Part shown: positions 22,983-33,312 of the stretch, piece after piece | Layout: each line of letters starts with the position of its first letter | Numbering within the stretch: the first letter of the stretch is position 1 | Source of the DNA: Diplodia intermedia | Lineage: Eukaryota > Ascomycota > Dothideomycetes > Botryosphaeriales > Botryosphaeriaceae | Length of the DNA stretch: 64,000 nucleotides | Reading direction: 5' to 3' | NCBI GenBank assembly: GCA_021495925.1 | Contig: JAKEKT010000014.1 | Location: 310,001 to 374,000 of the forward strand | Position numbers and translations under genes: made by a program | Notes under the pieces: generated by a model | The model's input: the letters and a program-made list of their open reading frames with translations, nothing else | Told to the model about the DNA's origin: nothing | Database searches by the model: none

Positions 22983-23110
22983 TAGCTGAAAGTGGTTTCG
23001 ATCCACTGTCCTCCGGGTTATGAGCCCGGCGCTATTAAGGTCGTTAATGGGTTGTTCGGATGTATTTTTTGGGTGGGAACTGCTTACCGCTTCCGCTGCG
23101 CCATTCAGCT
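22983..23110 (-). tRNA. Initiator tRNA-Met (CAT) with a 56-nt insert in the D-stem
   Basis: Exon 1 is 23110-23088 and exon 2 is 23031-22983. Joining them gives exactly 72 nt: a 7-bp acceptor stem (AGCTGAA with TTCAGCT), a D-arm GCGC-loop-GCGC, the anticodon arm CCGGG-CTCATAA-CCCGG and the T-arm AGTGG-ATCGAAA-CCACT. Initiator hallmarks are all present: an A1-U72 pair, three G-C pairs below the anticodon loop, and A54/A60 in the T-loop instead of TTC. The gene is interrupted between positions 24 and 25 by 56 nt (23032-23087) beginning GTAAGC and ending TTAATAG, with an ATTAAC motif 13 nt before the end. Canonical nuclear tRNA introns sit at 37/38, so this position is abnormal. The A box (around 23103-23089) and B box (22994-23004) are intact and a T7 terminator follows. 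Confidence 0.88.
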
Positions 23111-24706
23111 TTTTTTCATGACTCCGAAATTGCGCTACAACAATATATCCAAAGACTCAGAGCTCAAGATTTCTACCATGTTCACCCACAACACTTAACC
23201 AGACTACATGACCCACTCTTCTTGATGCGTTGTCGCGAAAGATTGGGGTTCTTGAACCCGCGGTACGGACGCTTACGGCCGGACCATACTGTACCAAGGA
23301 TCCAACGGCCGAAGATGAGATATCTCATTTTGACGGGCCGGGGTGGGCATCAGCGCCCTCTCACGGCCTTCCGAAAGAGGCGACATATGAATATAGCCAG
23401 TTTCCATCCATCGCTGCCCAGACATCTTGAGCCTGTTCTTCCACACTTAAGCTATCCACGATCTCCAAGGCAACGTTCCACACACTCTTCGGCATTCAGT
23501 AAGCAAACAACGGACTGCATCATAGCTAGCTACAGCCACGGCTTATTGCACTCTAATACCGAATATGGGCGCAACCATCATGGACGTCGAAGACTCCGGC
23601 CTCGGGCTTCAATGCAAAGGCACACCCAAATGCTGCCGCGATGGCCATTAGGAGTTTTTTGAAGCTCTGCCCGGGCTTATGCAACAGGTCACACCACATG
23701 GCACCAACGTGCAGCGCAAGTATATCGTGAATATGAGCCCATGGAATTGTTAGAGCCTGACATTCATCCATACTACATATGTCCCTAATGAACGTTCTCC
23801 CTTTTCCGCCACGGGTAATCGAAGTATGGAGACGCGATATGTCTGCTGTAATATTTCCTGGCGCATAATAAAGTCTACTGGATATCGAGCGCGTATCTAC
23901 AAGTACGGCCGAGGTGCTGTCGACACGATACAAATCCAGCAGAAGCTCCTCCGACTGCAGAATGGCGTCCTTGAGACCATTTGTAACTGCTCATGCGCGC
24001 AGACAGCTCACAAACTCCGGCCAGCTGCTCATTCTTCCTCCTACCTAGAAACACCAGAAGAATGGACATTAACACCTCCAGTGCCACAGAAACAGGAACA
24101 AGACGACCCAGGTGGCGAGGATCCAGCTGGCACATTGTGGTGAACCCGTTGTCCTGACGTTTGCGCCGCTTTGGCGCCATGTTTGTGCGTGAGTCTTGGA
24201 GCTACCGCATCATCGGACCATCAGTCAAAAGATGTCTAGCTTGAATGTATGACTGCCAATCAGGTTTTCGGATCCACGGGACCCGCTTGTAGGCTTGCCA
24301 CGCTTTTAAAAGCAGACAATGTTTGGAGTGTTGCATTGCTCCATCATGTGATTCTTATTGGTATTCCTTACCCTAGCCCGGTATACTTACTCCAGTATAC
24401 TTGGGCCACTTGCCTTTTTGCATGGCACAACAAGGGAGAGAAAAACAAAGCTAGTAGCTACCAGCTCGCGAGTATTCTTGTACCCGCGACATAGGTCCCA
24501 CTAGCAGAATGCATCTCCAGACAAATGGTAGGCAATGGTCTCATTTCAACTGTGATTTATTTGGACAAGCGTTACTGTATCGGTGGGTGCCGAACTGTCG
24601 AACCCTCAGGGTCCCGCGCAAATGTCCCTTCGTGAACCAGCAATGCGATAGATTTATTAACAGAATGCTTTCTTTCGTCGTGTAAAAACGTACATGAACC
24701 CCATAA
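23111..24706. other. Intergenic, no feature recognised
   Basis: About 1.6 kb between the tRNA gene and the 3' end of the V-ATPase gene. Two minus-strand frames (24180-23875 and 23933-23553) are open but in different frames and have no recognisable domain. No transposon ends were seen. Confidence 0.45.
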
Positions 24707-26108
24707 CTATTGAATCTCGAATTCGTAGTAAACGTAAGGCGTGTACTCGGACTCGCCATGGCCCGCTGCCTGCAGTTCGGCGTTGACGGCCGAGTCGTCC
24801 TTCTTGACACGGCCCTGCTTGTCCCTGCCAAAGGCGTTGCCGCCAAGATACGAGTAGTTTTCATCCAGGTTTGCCTTTGCCTTCTTGGCGAGCTTCTCGT
24901 TGGTCTGCTGGTGTGTTAGCCGGGAAGTTCCTCTAATGAGCCCGAATTGCAGTTACTGACCTGAACCAATCCGCAAACGAACTCCAAAGGCAGGCCGTAG
25001 CGCAGGACAGTCTCGACGAAGACGCGCAGAGCAAGCACGTGGACCCAAATCATGGCACTTTCCGAGTAACCCGTGCGACCAAGGCGCAGAGCCTCACCCC
25101 ACACCTTGCGCTCCTCCTTCTCCAGACGATCGACCTCACGAGCTTCCTCCTCCTTCGAGCCCTCCTTGTACTTGAAATCACGCGGAGTCCAGCGCTTCTC
25201 ACGGCACTTGTGCACGAACTCTGCCGCGTGTTTCTTGAAAGAAACGACGGCGAACAGGGAGAACTCATCATCCTTGGCAACCTGGTTGGCGGACCGGGGG
25301 ACGACCATGGGTGCGAGGGACTCGTAGGTCTTCAGGAAATCCTTCACCGAGGAGTTGGGTACGGCGATGAGGTGGGTCTCGAGGTACTCCGAGTCTTGGA
25401 TGAGCACGTCCGGAGGGACGATCGAGGCAAGACTCTTGGTGGCGAGGTTGCCGCTGGGGTCAAGGCAGCACATCAGCATGGATGGATACAGGGGGCCGGA
25501 TACTGGGAGCCTCACGTCTGCCGCCTTTGGCTCGCAGCCAGGTTCGTCTTCACCTGGTTGTACTGGCTGAATTTACCCTTGACGTCGTTGTCGATACCGG
25601 CAAGTTCCTACCGCACCGTGGTGAGCTTACGTGATGCGCTGTCGAAAGAGGTGCGCGGGCGTACCTTCTGCAGCGAGTCTATCAGGTCGGCGATGGACTT
25701 GTCGGCGCGGTACTTGACCTTATTCCACTGGAACGAACGCAGGTATTGCTCCACCGGCTCTACTGACAGTCAGCAGCCGCCGCTTGGAAATCACGGCGTG
25801 CACGCACTGTCGTTGATGGTCTTCTGCTGAGCAATCTTCTCCTCATCGCCATCGAGGATGCCGCGCAACGAGTCTCCAACCTTGTTTACAACCTGCTCGC
25901 AAGCGTTGTTGAGCTTGGAGAGGTCGTCGGCCTGCTGCACGAGGGCATCGAGGGTGCCGATCTTGAAATCGGGGAGGTTGAAGGGATAGGTGGTGCCAAC
26001 GTCGTTGGAGACGGTGGAGCGCAGCGCGGTGAGGGCCTCTTCACGGTCGTGGGACGGCGCTATCGAGGTGGGCAGCGACACCAGCACGTATTTGGAGAGC
26101 TTCGACAT
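24707..26108 (-). CDS. VMA5: V-type proton ATPase subunit C
   Basis: Peripheral-stalk subunit C of the V1 sector, which controls V1-Vo assembly at the vacuolar membrane. Five exons in gene order: 26108-25808, 25759-25665, 25607-25516, 25453-24961 and 24907-24707, giving 393 aa, close to the family length. It starts MSKLSKYVLVSLPTSI. Later segments VEQYLRSFQWNKVKYRADKS, ELAGIDNDVKGKFSQYN and IQDSEYLETHLIAVP match the family, as do KKHAAEFVHKCREKRW and RVFVETVLRYGLPLEFVCGL, with the C-terminus PYVYYEFEIQ. Two introns end in tandem acceptors (CAGTAG before exon 2, CAGCAG before exon 5), so each of those edges could move by one codon; for exon 2 I chose the acceptor giving NDKPVEQYL. It lies head to head with GCV1. 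Confidence 0.94.
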
Positions 26109-26420
26109 GATGGCGGGGCAGAAGAGCGGCGGCGTGGGGCAGGGAGGGCGGGCGGGCACAAGGGCGGCAGCGGGGCAGACCGGGGCGATGCGGTCGTAGT
26201 GGCGGCGGTGGTGGTGGTGTTGCAGCTCTCAGTAAACTACGTCCGGCAGCCCAAGAGCGGGCCAGAGCTCGGGGGAGCGCACGTTCGTCATGGGGTGCGT
26301 GCTGCAGGAAGCTCCCCGCCCAGAGCTAGGCCTGCCATCATCGGGAACTACGACTACTACCCGGCTCTCTTTTTTTTACACTCAAACCCTCACCCCATTC
26401 CCCCGCCGTCTGTCAGAGCC
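26109..26420. promoter_or_regulatory. Short divergent promoter of VMA5 and GCV1
   Basis: 312 bp separate the two start codons. The GCV1-proximal half has a T-run (ttttttt near 26370) followed by a C-rich leader. No TATA box is obvious. Confidence 0.5.
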
Positions 26421-27883
26421 ATGGCCGCCCGGAGAGGAGCTGCACTGTTTGCACCGCAGGCCAATGGCCTCGTCCGCCCTCGCGCTCTTTCGATTCTCAG
26501 CAGAGCACAGCAGCTTCCCGCCAGCCGCCGCCAGCCGCCCTGCAGCACCCCCCGCCGCACCTTCCCCTCCGCCGCCGCGCTCTCGCAGAAGCTGTCCAGC
26601 CCGAGGCTCTACAGCTCTGAGGCTGCTGCCGAGAAAACCGCTCTCTATGATCTCCACGCGAAATACGGCGCCAGGTTCGTGCCATTCGGCGGCTTCCTGA
26701 TGCCGGTGCAGTACGCCGACCTATCGCTGCCCGAGTCCCACACCTGGACGCGTGAGAGGGCCAGCCTGTTCGATGTGAGCCATATGTACGTATGCCAACC
26801 GAGCCAGCAGTCTGCTAGCAATTGCTAACCCTCCCCAGGGTCCAGCACTACTTCAAGGGTCCCGGTGCGGCTGCTTTTCTCGAGCGCATCACGCCGGCAT
26901 CTGCAAGTAATCTCGCCGACAACTCCTCCACCCTGTCAACGCTTTTGCACCCCCACACCGGTGGCATTGTCGACGACACCATCATCACCAAGCTGTCTGG
27001 CGACGTCTTCTTTGTCGTCACTAACGCCGCCTGCCGCGACAAGGACTCGGCCTACCTCTCCGGCGAGCTCGACTCCTTCGAGGCCGAACACGGCAAGGAT
27101 GGCACCACCGCCGTGACCTGGGACCGCCTGGACGGCCGTGGCCTGATCGCTCTCCAGGGCCCTCTCGCCGTCGACGTCCTCTCCTCCATTCTGCCCGCCG
27201 AGTCGCGCGACCTGACCGATCTGTACTTCGGCCAGTGCCGCTCGCTGTCCTTCAAGCTCCCGACCGGCGAGACTGTCTCGGATGTGCTCGTCTCCCGCGG
27301 CGGCTACACGGGCGAGGACGGCTTCGAGATCTCGGTGCCCGGCGAGCATGCGACCGCCCTGGCGCAGCTGCTGCTCGAGACGGGCGGCCCGGACAAGCTG
27401 CGCTGGGCCGGCCTGGGCGCCCGCGACAGCCTCCGCCTCGAGGCCGGCATGTGTCTGTACGGCCACGACCTGGACGACACCACCACCCCCGTCGAGGGCG
27501 CCCTCTCGTGGATCATTCCCAAGGACCGCCGCGAGAAGGGCGGCTTCCACGGCGCCGACGCCATTCTCGCCCAGCTCAAGCCCAAGAGCAAGGGCGGCGC
27601 CGGCGTCGACCGGCGACGCGTTGGCTTCGTCGTCGAGGGCGCCCCTGCCCGCGAAGGCGCCGATATCGTCGACGAGACGGGCGCCTCCATCGGCAAGATC
27701 ACTAGCGGCTGTCCTAGCCCGACCCTCAAGAAGAACATCGCCATGGGCTACATCAAGGACGGCAAGCACAAGAGCGGCACCGAGGTCACCGTTGTTGTGC
27801 GCGGTCGGCCCAGGAAGGCTGTTGTCACCAAGATGCCATTCGTGCCGTCAAAGTACTGGAAAGGTGGAGCCTCGCCAGCCTAA
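26421..27883 (+). CDS. GCV1: Glycine cleavage system T protein (aminomethyltransferase), mitochondrial
   Basis: Transfers the methylene group from the aminomethyl-lipoyl H protein to tetrahydrofolate, releasing ammonia; part of the mitochondrial glycine decarboxylase complex. Two exons, 26421-26785 and 26839-27883 (intron GTACGT...CCCAG, 53 nt, with a GCTAAC branch), giving 469 aa. The N-terminus is Arg/Ser/Ala-rich without acidic residues (MAARRGAALFAP), a mitochondrial presequence. The mature part begins KTALYDLHAKYGARFVPFGG. Other family motifs are ASLFDVSHMVQHYFKG, RGLIALQGP, VSRGGYTGEDGFEISVP, GLGARDSLRLEAGMCLYGHD and FIGKITSG-type GKITSGCPSPTLKKNIAMGY. The start is supported by the presequence; the frame is open further upstream but overlaps the VMA5 promoter. 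Confidence 0.95.
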
Positions 27884-28354
27884 GCTGCGGATAGTTTTGC
27901 CAAAAGGGGAAATCAAATTTGTAAGGTGAGTCAGGGTCAAGAAGGCGGAAAACCTTAACGTTTTTCCTAGACTAAAAGGATCGTGTAAGAGGCGATTGCC
28001 GGCAAGGTGTTCTGGACTTAACGTGCCATGATGAATTTCGGGAGGCCTTTTTTTTTTCTTCTAGTATTACCATATTCGATAGTCTATGAACTATAGGTAC
28101 GAAGGGAAAAGGACTTGCAAGTTTCCACACGGGACAAAAAGATGACACTAGAAGTGAAAAGGGGGCTCGAGTAGTTTATTAGCTCGGATCTATCATGAAT
28201 CGCTTCAAATGTACCCGAGGATGAAGAGACAAAAAAACGACTTCTATTCACGCGTGAATTGCTTGCTTTATGTGCCGTAAATCAGAATCATTCAAACCGT
28301 TGCACGTGTCTGCTTGCTGTTGAATTGCATCGGACGGTAGGTATTCTCGTTCGC
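27884..28354. other. Convergent 3' spacer
   Basis: 471 AT-richer bp between the GCV1 and MDM1 stop codons, with a T-run near 28048-28056. Probably two 3' UTRs; nothing else was recognised. Confidence 0.5.
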
Positions 28355-31300
28355 TCACACTCCAAAGATGATTTGCACGATTTCGTCGAGCAGCGAGTAT
28401 ACGAGATGAGTGCTGCAAACGAAAGAGGGTCAGCACTAACATACACATACGCCTCGACACGGGGCAATGGGAAGCTCAAGGGGCTCCGACAAATGAAAAG
28501 CAAGAGACGGCAAAGGGGAAGGAAGAAAGCACTTACTTCAACCGTTGATTGTTCAATGTCGCCAGCAACCGCCTGCTCGCCGCCTGCGCGTTCGCGCGGC
28601 CGACGACGCTGCCCGCGAGATCGGGAATCAGCGTGGCCAGCATGAGGCCGGCCTCCTTGCGGCTTTTGGCCTTCTGCGCCCCGGTGCGCGGCGGCTTGTC
28701 GCGGACCATCTGGCCGCCGTTGTCGGGCGGCCACATGGCGTCGCGCAGCGTGCCGATGTACTTGACGACGCTGTCCTCTTGGGTGAGCGCCTTCACGTTC
28801 TCGCGCACCTTGCGCTCGATGGTGCCGCCGAGCAGCTGGTGCAGCACGACGACGACGGCGCGGCCGCGCAGCCAGTTGGTCTCGCGGTTGAGCTCGAAGA
28901 CCTCGAGGAAGAGGTCGCAGATGGGCTTGATGAAGGGTTCCAGCTGTTGGTTCTCGTATGCGCGCAGCTCCGCCTCGGCCTCGGCCGCCGCCTGCGGGTC
29001 GTTGGCGAGCGCTGCGCTGGCCGCTGTGGCTGACCCAAGCACGCCGGCGCTGTTGCCGTTGTTGAGCTCCGTCGTCGCCGCCGAGATGAGGTTCTGTCCC
29101 GCGAGGGAAAGCTGGTCGAGGACGGGGATGTTGCCGATAAACTCCTCCATTCCGTCGCTGACGGAACTGTAGATGCGAGACACGAAGTCTTTGGTTTCGG
29201 CCTGAGAGTCGGAGGGGTTGGATGAGGAGATGGCTCGTTGCGACAGGAACGCCCGGAGCTCGCGGCTTCGACATATCGCAGGGATGAGTAGCAACTCGCG
29301 GAGCCATCTTTCCAAAGCAATCCGACGTTTCTGGAGGAAGTCTTTTTGGAGCTTGAACAGTCCCTCAAGTCGACGCGGAAATTCGAGGTTTCGAATCATG
29401 GGGTATTTCGAGCGGAGTCGCTTGTTGAGATCGTAAAATTCACTGTAACGCCTTGCCACCACCCAAGCGGCAGCTGGCATCTGTTCTCCTGCTTGCCGAC
29501 GGACCTCAACGACATCTAACCAGGTCAGTAAGACTCGGCCGCAGTGGCGAGGCTGACTTACACAAAGCGTACTCTGTACCATCCTCTTCCTTGCCAACCA
29601 TGATCGATTGTATAGATACTGTTGCTCTGCCGTACAAGCTGTTGTCACTCTCCTGAACAACATACTGCTGGCGTTGAAGCTCCTTCCGATGTATCTCACG
29701 CTGTAAGCTTGCCTTTGATTTCTTGAGAATTCTTAACTCTGCCGCATTGTTCGTGAGCTCGGCCTTTCTAGTCAGAGAATCCACGATGGATTCTTGATTG
29801 ACCAGCCGATCAAGATCTTGTGTCAAAGCGTCGATGGCTTCAGCCAATCCCAAGTCTCCTGGAGCAGCCTCGTGAATCTCGTCTTCAAGGTCTTTGTCGT
29901 CTGCGTCGGGATCCTCCATCTCATCTTCAGGGAACTTTTCTTCATCGCCAAAGAGATTGTCAGAGAACACGCCTCTGGTGGTGGGCGCGCCAACAAGGCC
30001 AAGGGTTGTTATGCTTGGCTTCCCTCTCTCCCCCAATTTTGGCACAGCGGGGGAGTTTGTTCGAGTGATTTCGAATGAGCCTCTTAATGATTCGTTGTCC
30101 TGTGCTGACTTTGGCCCGTCGGAAAGGATGGAATCCCGGTCGCCGTCGTTTTCCATTATGTCTTCCAAAGCCTCCTGCATCGCATCCACAATCTGGGAGT
30201 TGTCTCCATTTGGCCGATAGGATTCGAAGTCGGAATCTACGCTTTGAAACGAGGCCGCCATAGGATCTGGCTCAATGTCGTCATCAAACAGAGGCGGGCG
30301 CCCGGCATCATCTAAGGATCTTCGCGCGGGTGCTGTCGGGCTCTGCAGTGACTTGATGTTCTTCAGATCCGAAGTAGAGACAGCCGCCCTTCGGAGGTCT
30401 GTAGACTGCGAGGATAGTGTGCGAGCAAATGCGGGAGGCTTCGATGGCGATGGGAGGGTGCCCACGCTGTGGCTTAGATTCGGAGCCCCGGGAGGACTTT
30501 TGGAGAGAGTGGAGGCTTCGTCTGACGCGAGCCACTTGAACCATAAGTCGGACCTCTTAAAGCGGGCAAAATAGCGGTCTGCCATTTTGTGATATACCAA
30601 CGACTGGACTTCTAGCACTGCGCGCCTAGCAGCCAGGTATTGAGCGCTTGTTGCTCTCTTGCCTGCTTTCAGGAAGTCGTCAACAATCCGGCGCGTGCCA
30701 TCGGGTACCGCAAGCTCAGGTTTGGTCAGATAAGCCTCGTAGATTTGTGCGATATCAGCCCGCTCGGAAGCCCCCCAGGAGAGATCGAGGCTCGCGTCAT
30801 CCGTGTCTCCCGTATCTTCCTCAAGAGGGTCACGGAAGCCATCAACCACGATCCAATATTGAACCAGACGCATCAGCCCCTGCCGTTCCATGAACTCCAT
30901 GAAGTACGAGAGACCGGAGGCATCGTACAAGACTTGCCGGAGATTTGCAGTCTCCAACCTAGAATCTCTGCGAACGAGAGGTGGCTGCACGGCCGGCACC
31001 TGCTTGGCCACACTTCCTGTGCTCAGTTGGACAACCCGCTGGTCCAATATCCTTCTGGCAGTCTCGAGACGACGCATGTACAGTGGATCCTGACCTTCGA
31101 CAGCGGACTCCTTTTTGAGCTGGCTAGCTATCTCGCTTCTGAATCGACGGGCATCGGAAAGAGAATTGCACTGGCGAATGGCGCGAATGAAGCGCTCAAA
31201 ATTCCTTTCATTGTCACCAGGAGCCAAGCGTGGGAACGGAGCCATCTTAGGCAGCTTTGGCGAGACGGGGGCATGCTCGTCCAGAGCAGCGCGGAGTTTC

Positions 31301-32193
31301 CGCACCGTCTTCCGATCGTGCAGGAGCGCGCGCCCGAAGCCCTCCATGATTTGATTCCAGGTATCCGGATCAGTAAGCATGCTAACGACCGGGAAGAGGA
31401 CTGCGCACGCAACGATTTCCTTGATCAGAGTGTTCACCGCCTGACTCGTCCGCATGCTGCGCGGCAGCGCTTGTGGCATGAGCCTCGCCACGATGCTACG
31501 GAGGTGTTGCTGCTGCATAGACTTCGGGTTCGTGTACGAGAGGGAGGCGGCGGGGTGAAGTTTGCCGTCGCGGTACTTGGCCGCGATCGCATTGTCGAGC
31601 TCATCCGACTCGGTCACGTCCCGGGACAGCTTCCTGCCACGCACAATACGCTCGGCCTCGTAGAAGTCCCGCATGTGCGTTGTGATCATGGGCACGGCGC
31701 GCGATATGGCGATCTCGACCAAGTCCGCTTCCAGCAGCCGGTCCCGGATGTTGCCCAGGGCGGCGCGAACGGCGCGATCCACCTCGTTCGTGAAGGTTGG
31801 GCGAGGGCTGATGGAGCCATACCAGCTCTGCACGAAATCGCGCAGTATGAGGTCGAGGAGGGTGTCCAGGTGATCGGAAATGACGAAGGAGGGCGGGTAC
31901 AACGGTTCGCGGCGGTAGAGGGAGCGGGCTCTCAAGGCGGCGGTTTCGGCCTTCCAGGCCTGCGGGTGCACGAAGGCCACATGCTGCGGCGGGCGGAGGG
32001 GACGATGGTAGGCCTGTTCGGGAGAGCGCGAGGTCGAGGCGATTAGGTAGACGGCGGCGGCCACCGTGATGGCGACGCCTGCCAGAAAAGCCTGCGGGAC
32101 ATAGCGCAGCGACGGCGCCCAATGAGTAGCATATCCCCAGGCGATGAAGGCAGCGATGCAGGCGAGGATCACATCCCGGCGGGTGAGTTCCAT
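28355..32193 (-). CDS. MDM1: MDM1-type sorting nexin (PXA-RGS-PX-Nexin_C), ER/vacuole tether
   Basis: Membrane-anchored sorting nexin related to yeast Mdm1 and animal SNX13/14/25, which tether the ER to the vacuole or lysosome and act in lipid handling. Three exons in gene order: 32193-29562, 29515-28537 and 28412-28355, giving 1222 aa. Residues about 8-52 form a membrane hairpin. A PXA domain starts near residue 100 (YPPSFVISDHLDTLLDLIL). An RGS-like region begins near 445 (LRQVLYDASGLSYFMEFMER). The PX domain spans the first splice join (DGTEYALYVVEVRR, then RRYSEFYDLNKRLRSKYP). The Nexin_C domain ends in the tiny last exon, whose 19 codons read HLVYSLLDEIVQIIFGV after NT. Introns are GTAAGT...GTTAG and GTAAGT...TGCAG. 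The frame is open upstream of 32193, but the added residues look non-coding. Confidence 0.94.
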
Positions 32194-32614
32194 AGTACGG
32201 GGAAAGCCATGGGCTGTCGACGCGGCATGGTGCGGGTGCGCATCCGGAGCGTGCTTTGGGCCGGCGACGTTCCAGCGTCTCTTCGTCACCGCGACGCGCC
32301 CAAGCGATGCCGATCCCCCGAATCGGGCAAACCCGACAGCCTGCCGCTGTCCGACGCGTCCACCTCGAGGCACATCCAGACACAGGGGCAGTCGTGCAAC
32401 GTAAACATACACAAGCGATGGTCATCACATCAAGCACGAGCTTTGAGTTACGTCAAGTCCGAACATGGGTATCATTATGTAATATCTACTTTGCTCACAC
32501 TAAGGTTGGATCTGGTTCGGGTCAGCGCCAACTCCTGGAAAGATAGCGTGGAACAAGAGGGGTGGAGTGGGTAGTTTCAGGTCTCCAAGGTGATTGGTTG
32601 TTTCTTCAACGATG
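32194..32614. other. Spacer between MDM1 and the snoRNA cluster
   Basis: About 420 bp. It must hold the MDM1 promoter and perhaps the 3' end of the snoRNA host transcript, which reads in the same direction. A TTTCCAG near 32537 could be a last acceptor, but I cannot pair it with a donor. Confidence 0.4.
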
Positions 32615-32719
32615 ATCTCAGGAAGAACACAGCGAAATAATTGGGTTCATCAGGGAAGGGCGGGTGGCAGGGTGATCCGAATGAACGTACCTGGCGACCA
32701 AAGCATCAATCATCACGAT
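32615..32719 (-). ncRNA. Box C/D snoRNA predicted to guide 5.8S rRNA methylation
   Basis: Box C GTGATGA (32716-32710), box C' TGATGA (32652-32647) and box D CTGA (32621-32618) are in canonical order, with a possible D' (CCTG) before C'. The 18 nt directly upstream of box D are complementary to 5.8S rRNA segment GAAGAACGCAGCGAAAT, with G-U wobbles at two places and no mismatch. By the D+5 rule the modified base is the A of GAAGA. The terminal stem is weak (3 bp, ATC/GAT), so the ends are approximate. The guide next to D' was not recognised. It lies downstream of the intronic snoRNAs in the same orientation. Confidence 0.7.
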
Positions 32720-32859
32720 TCCCTGAAGCCGCACCGGTCAGCGTGAGTCCCACAACAAGCGTGAGGTAGTAGTGAGGTGCGGAGTTCCATCGTGAATCAG
32801 GCTAATACAAGTCAGCAACGTGCATCGTGCATCCGAGTGGGTTACCAGACATACCTCAT

Positions 32860-32950
32860 TAAATCAGAATTTTCAGTGTTAATGTTCATTTCCAACCACG
32901 TTCGTTACACGTAGAAGGATCAAACAGTGTGAATAGTTGATCATCATTTA
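32860..32950 (-). ncRNA. Box C/D snoRNA, target not recognised
   Basis: Box C ATGATGA (32947-32941) and box D CTGA (32867-32864) are bracketed by a TAAA/TTTA terminal stem, 91 nt in all. A second CTGA lies just upstream of D (ACACTGAAA), and a CTGT earlier could be D'. The guide stretches AACATTAACACTGAAAATT and ATCAACTATTCACA do not match any rRNA or snRNA segment I know by heart. It sits in a GTACTT...TATTAG intron with box D 62 nt from the acceptor, like its neighbours. Confidence 0.6.
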
Positions 32951-33019
32951 CGATGGCCTGGAAAGGGTTGTGCAATGGAGAGGAAGTTCGTGCAAGTACC
33001 TAAGCGGCCGCAGTTAGTA

Positions 33020-33235
33020 ACCTGTTCACGGCCAAGAAACTGCCGAGAATGCCATGCAGGAGCAATCGCGGATCAGCTGACGAGTTCTCAACAAGCAGTC
33101 CTCCTAAATGACATCCACAAGGTTTGTACGCCTTGCTTTTGATGGCTGCCACCCGAAGTATGCACAGTATGTCCGCCCGTTCGTTCAAATTTCCTCATGT
33201 GTCGCGGGTCTCTGCATAGCGGTGGTTGATGGCAG
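33020..33235 (-). ncRNA. Candidate H/ACA snoRNA
   Basis: The 5' half folds as a hairpin with basal stem CTGCCA/TGGCAG, an asymmetric internal loop (11 and 7 nt, like a pseudouridylation pocket), then TATGCA/TGCATA and CCCG/CGGG. It is followed by AAAGCA, which fits the H box ANANNA. An ACA lies three nt before the proposed end (ACAGGT at 33025-33020). The 3' hairpin is less clear. It occupies the intron between 33246 and 33000, where the other introns of this transcript hold C/D snoRNAs. Support is structural only. Confidence 0.35.
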
Positions 33236-33312
33236 GAGTATCGTACCTAAGCATGACTACGTTAGCCAAAGATCGTTGAATGGCAAGGACACCATAGCAG
33301 AGTTGAAATGTG

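Noticed and set aside
23247..23265. Short palindrome ggggttcttgaaccc that resembles a T-arm
   Set aside because: A simple hairpin without other tRNA parts and no link to the tRNA gene 140 bp away.
23553..24180. Two minus-strand frames (24180-23875 and 23933-23553) that might be exons of one gene
   Set aside because: They are in different frames. Several donors and acceptors would be possible, but no join restores a recognisable domain.
30640..32046. 468-aa plus-strand frame opposite MDM1
   Set aside because: Antisense shadow of the MDM1 first exon. MDM1 has clear PXA/RGS domains in the other direction.
32194..32412. N-terminal extension of MDM1 (73 residues upstream of 32193)
   Set aside because: The added residues are Arg/Gly/Ala-rich and precede the natural membrane-hairpin start. 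The frame is open by chance.
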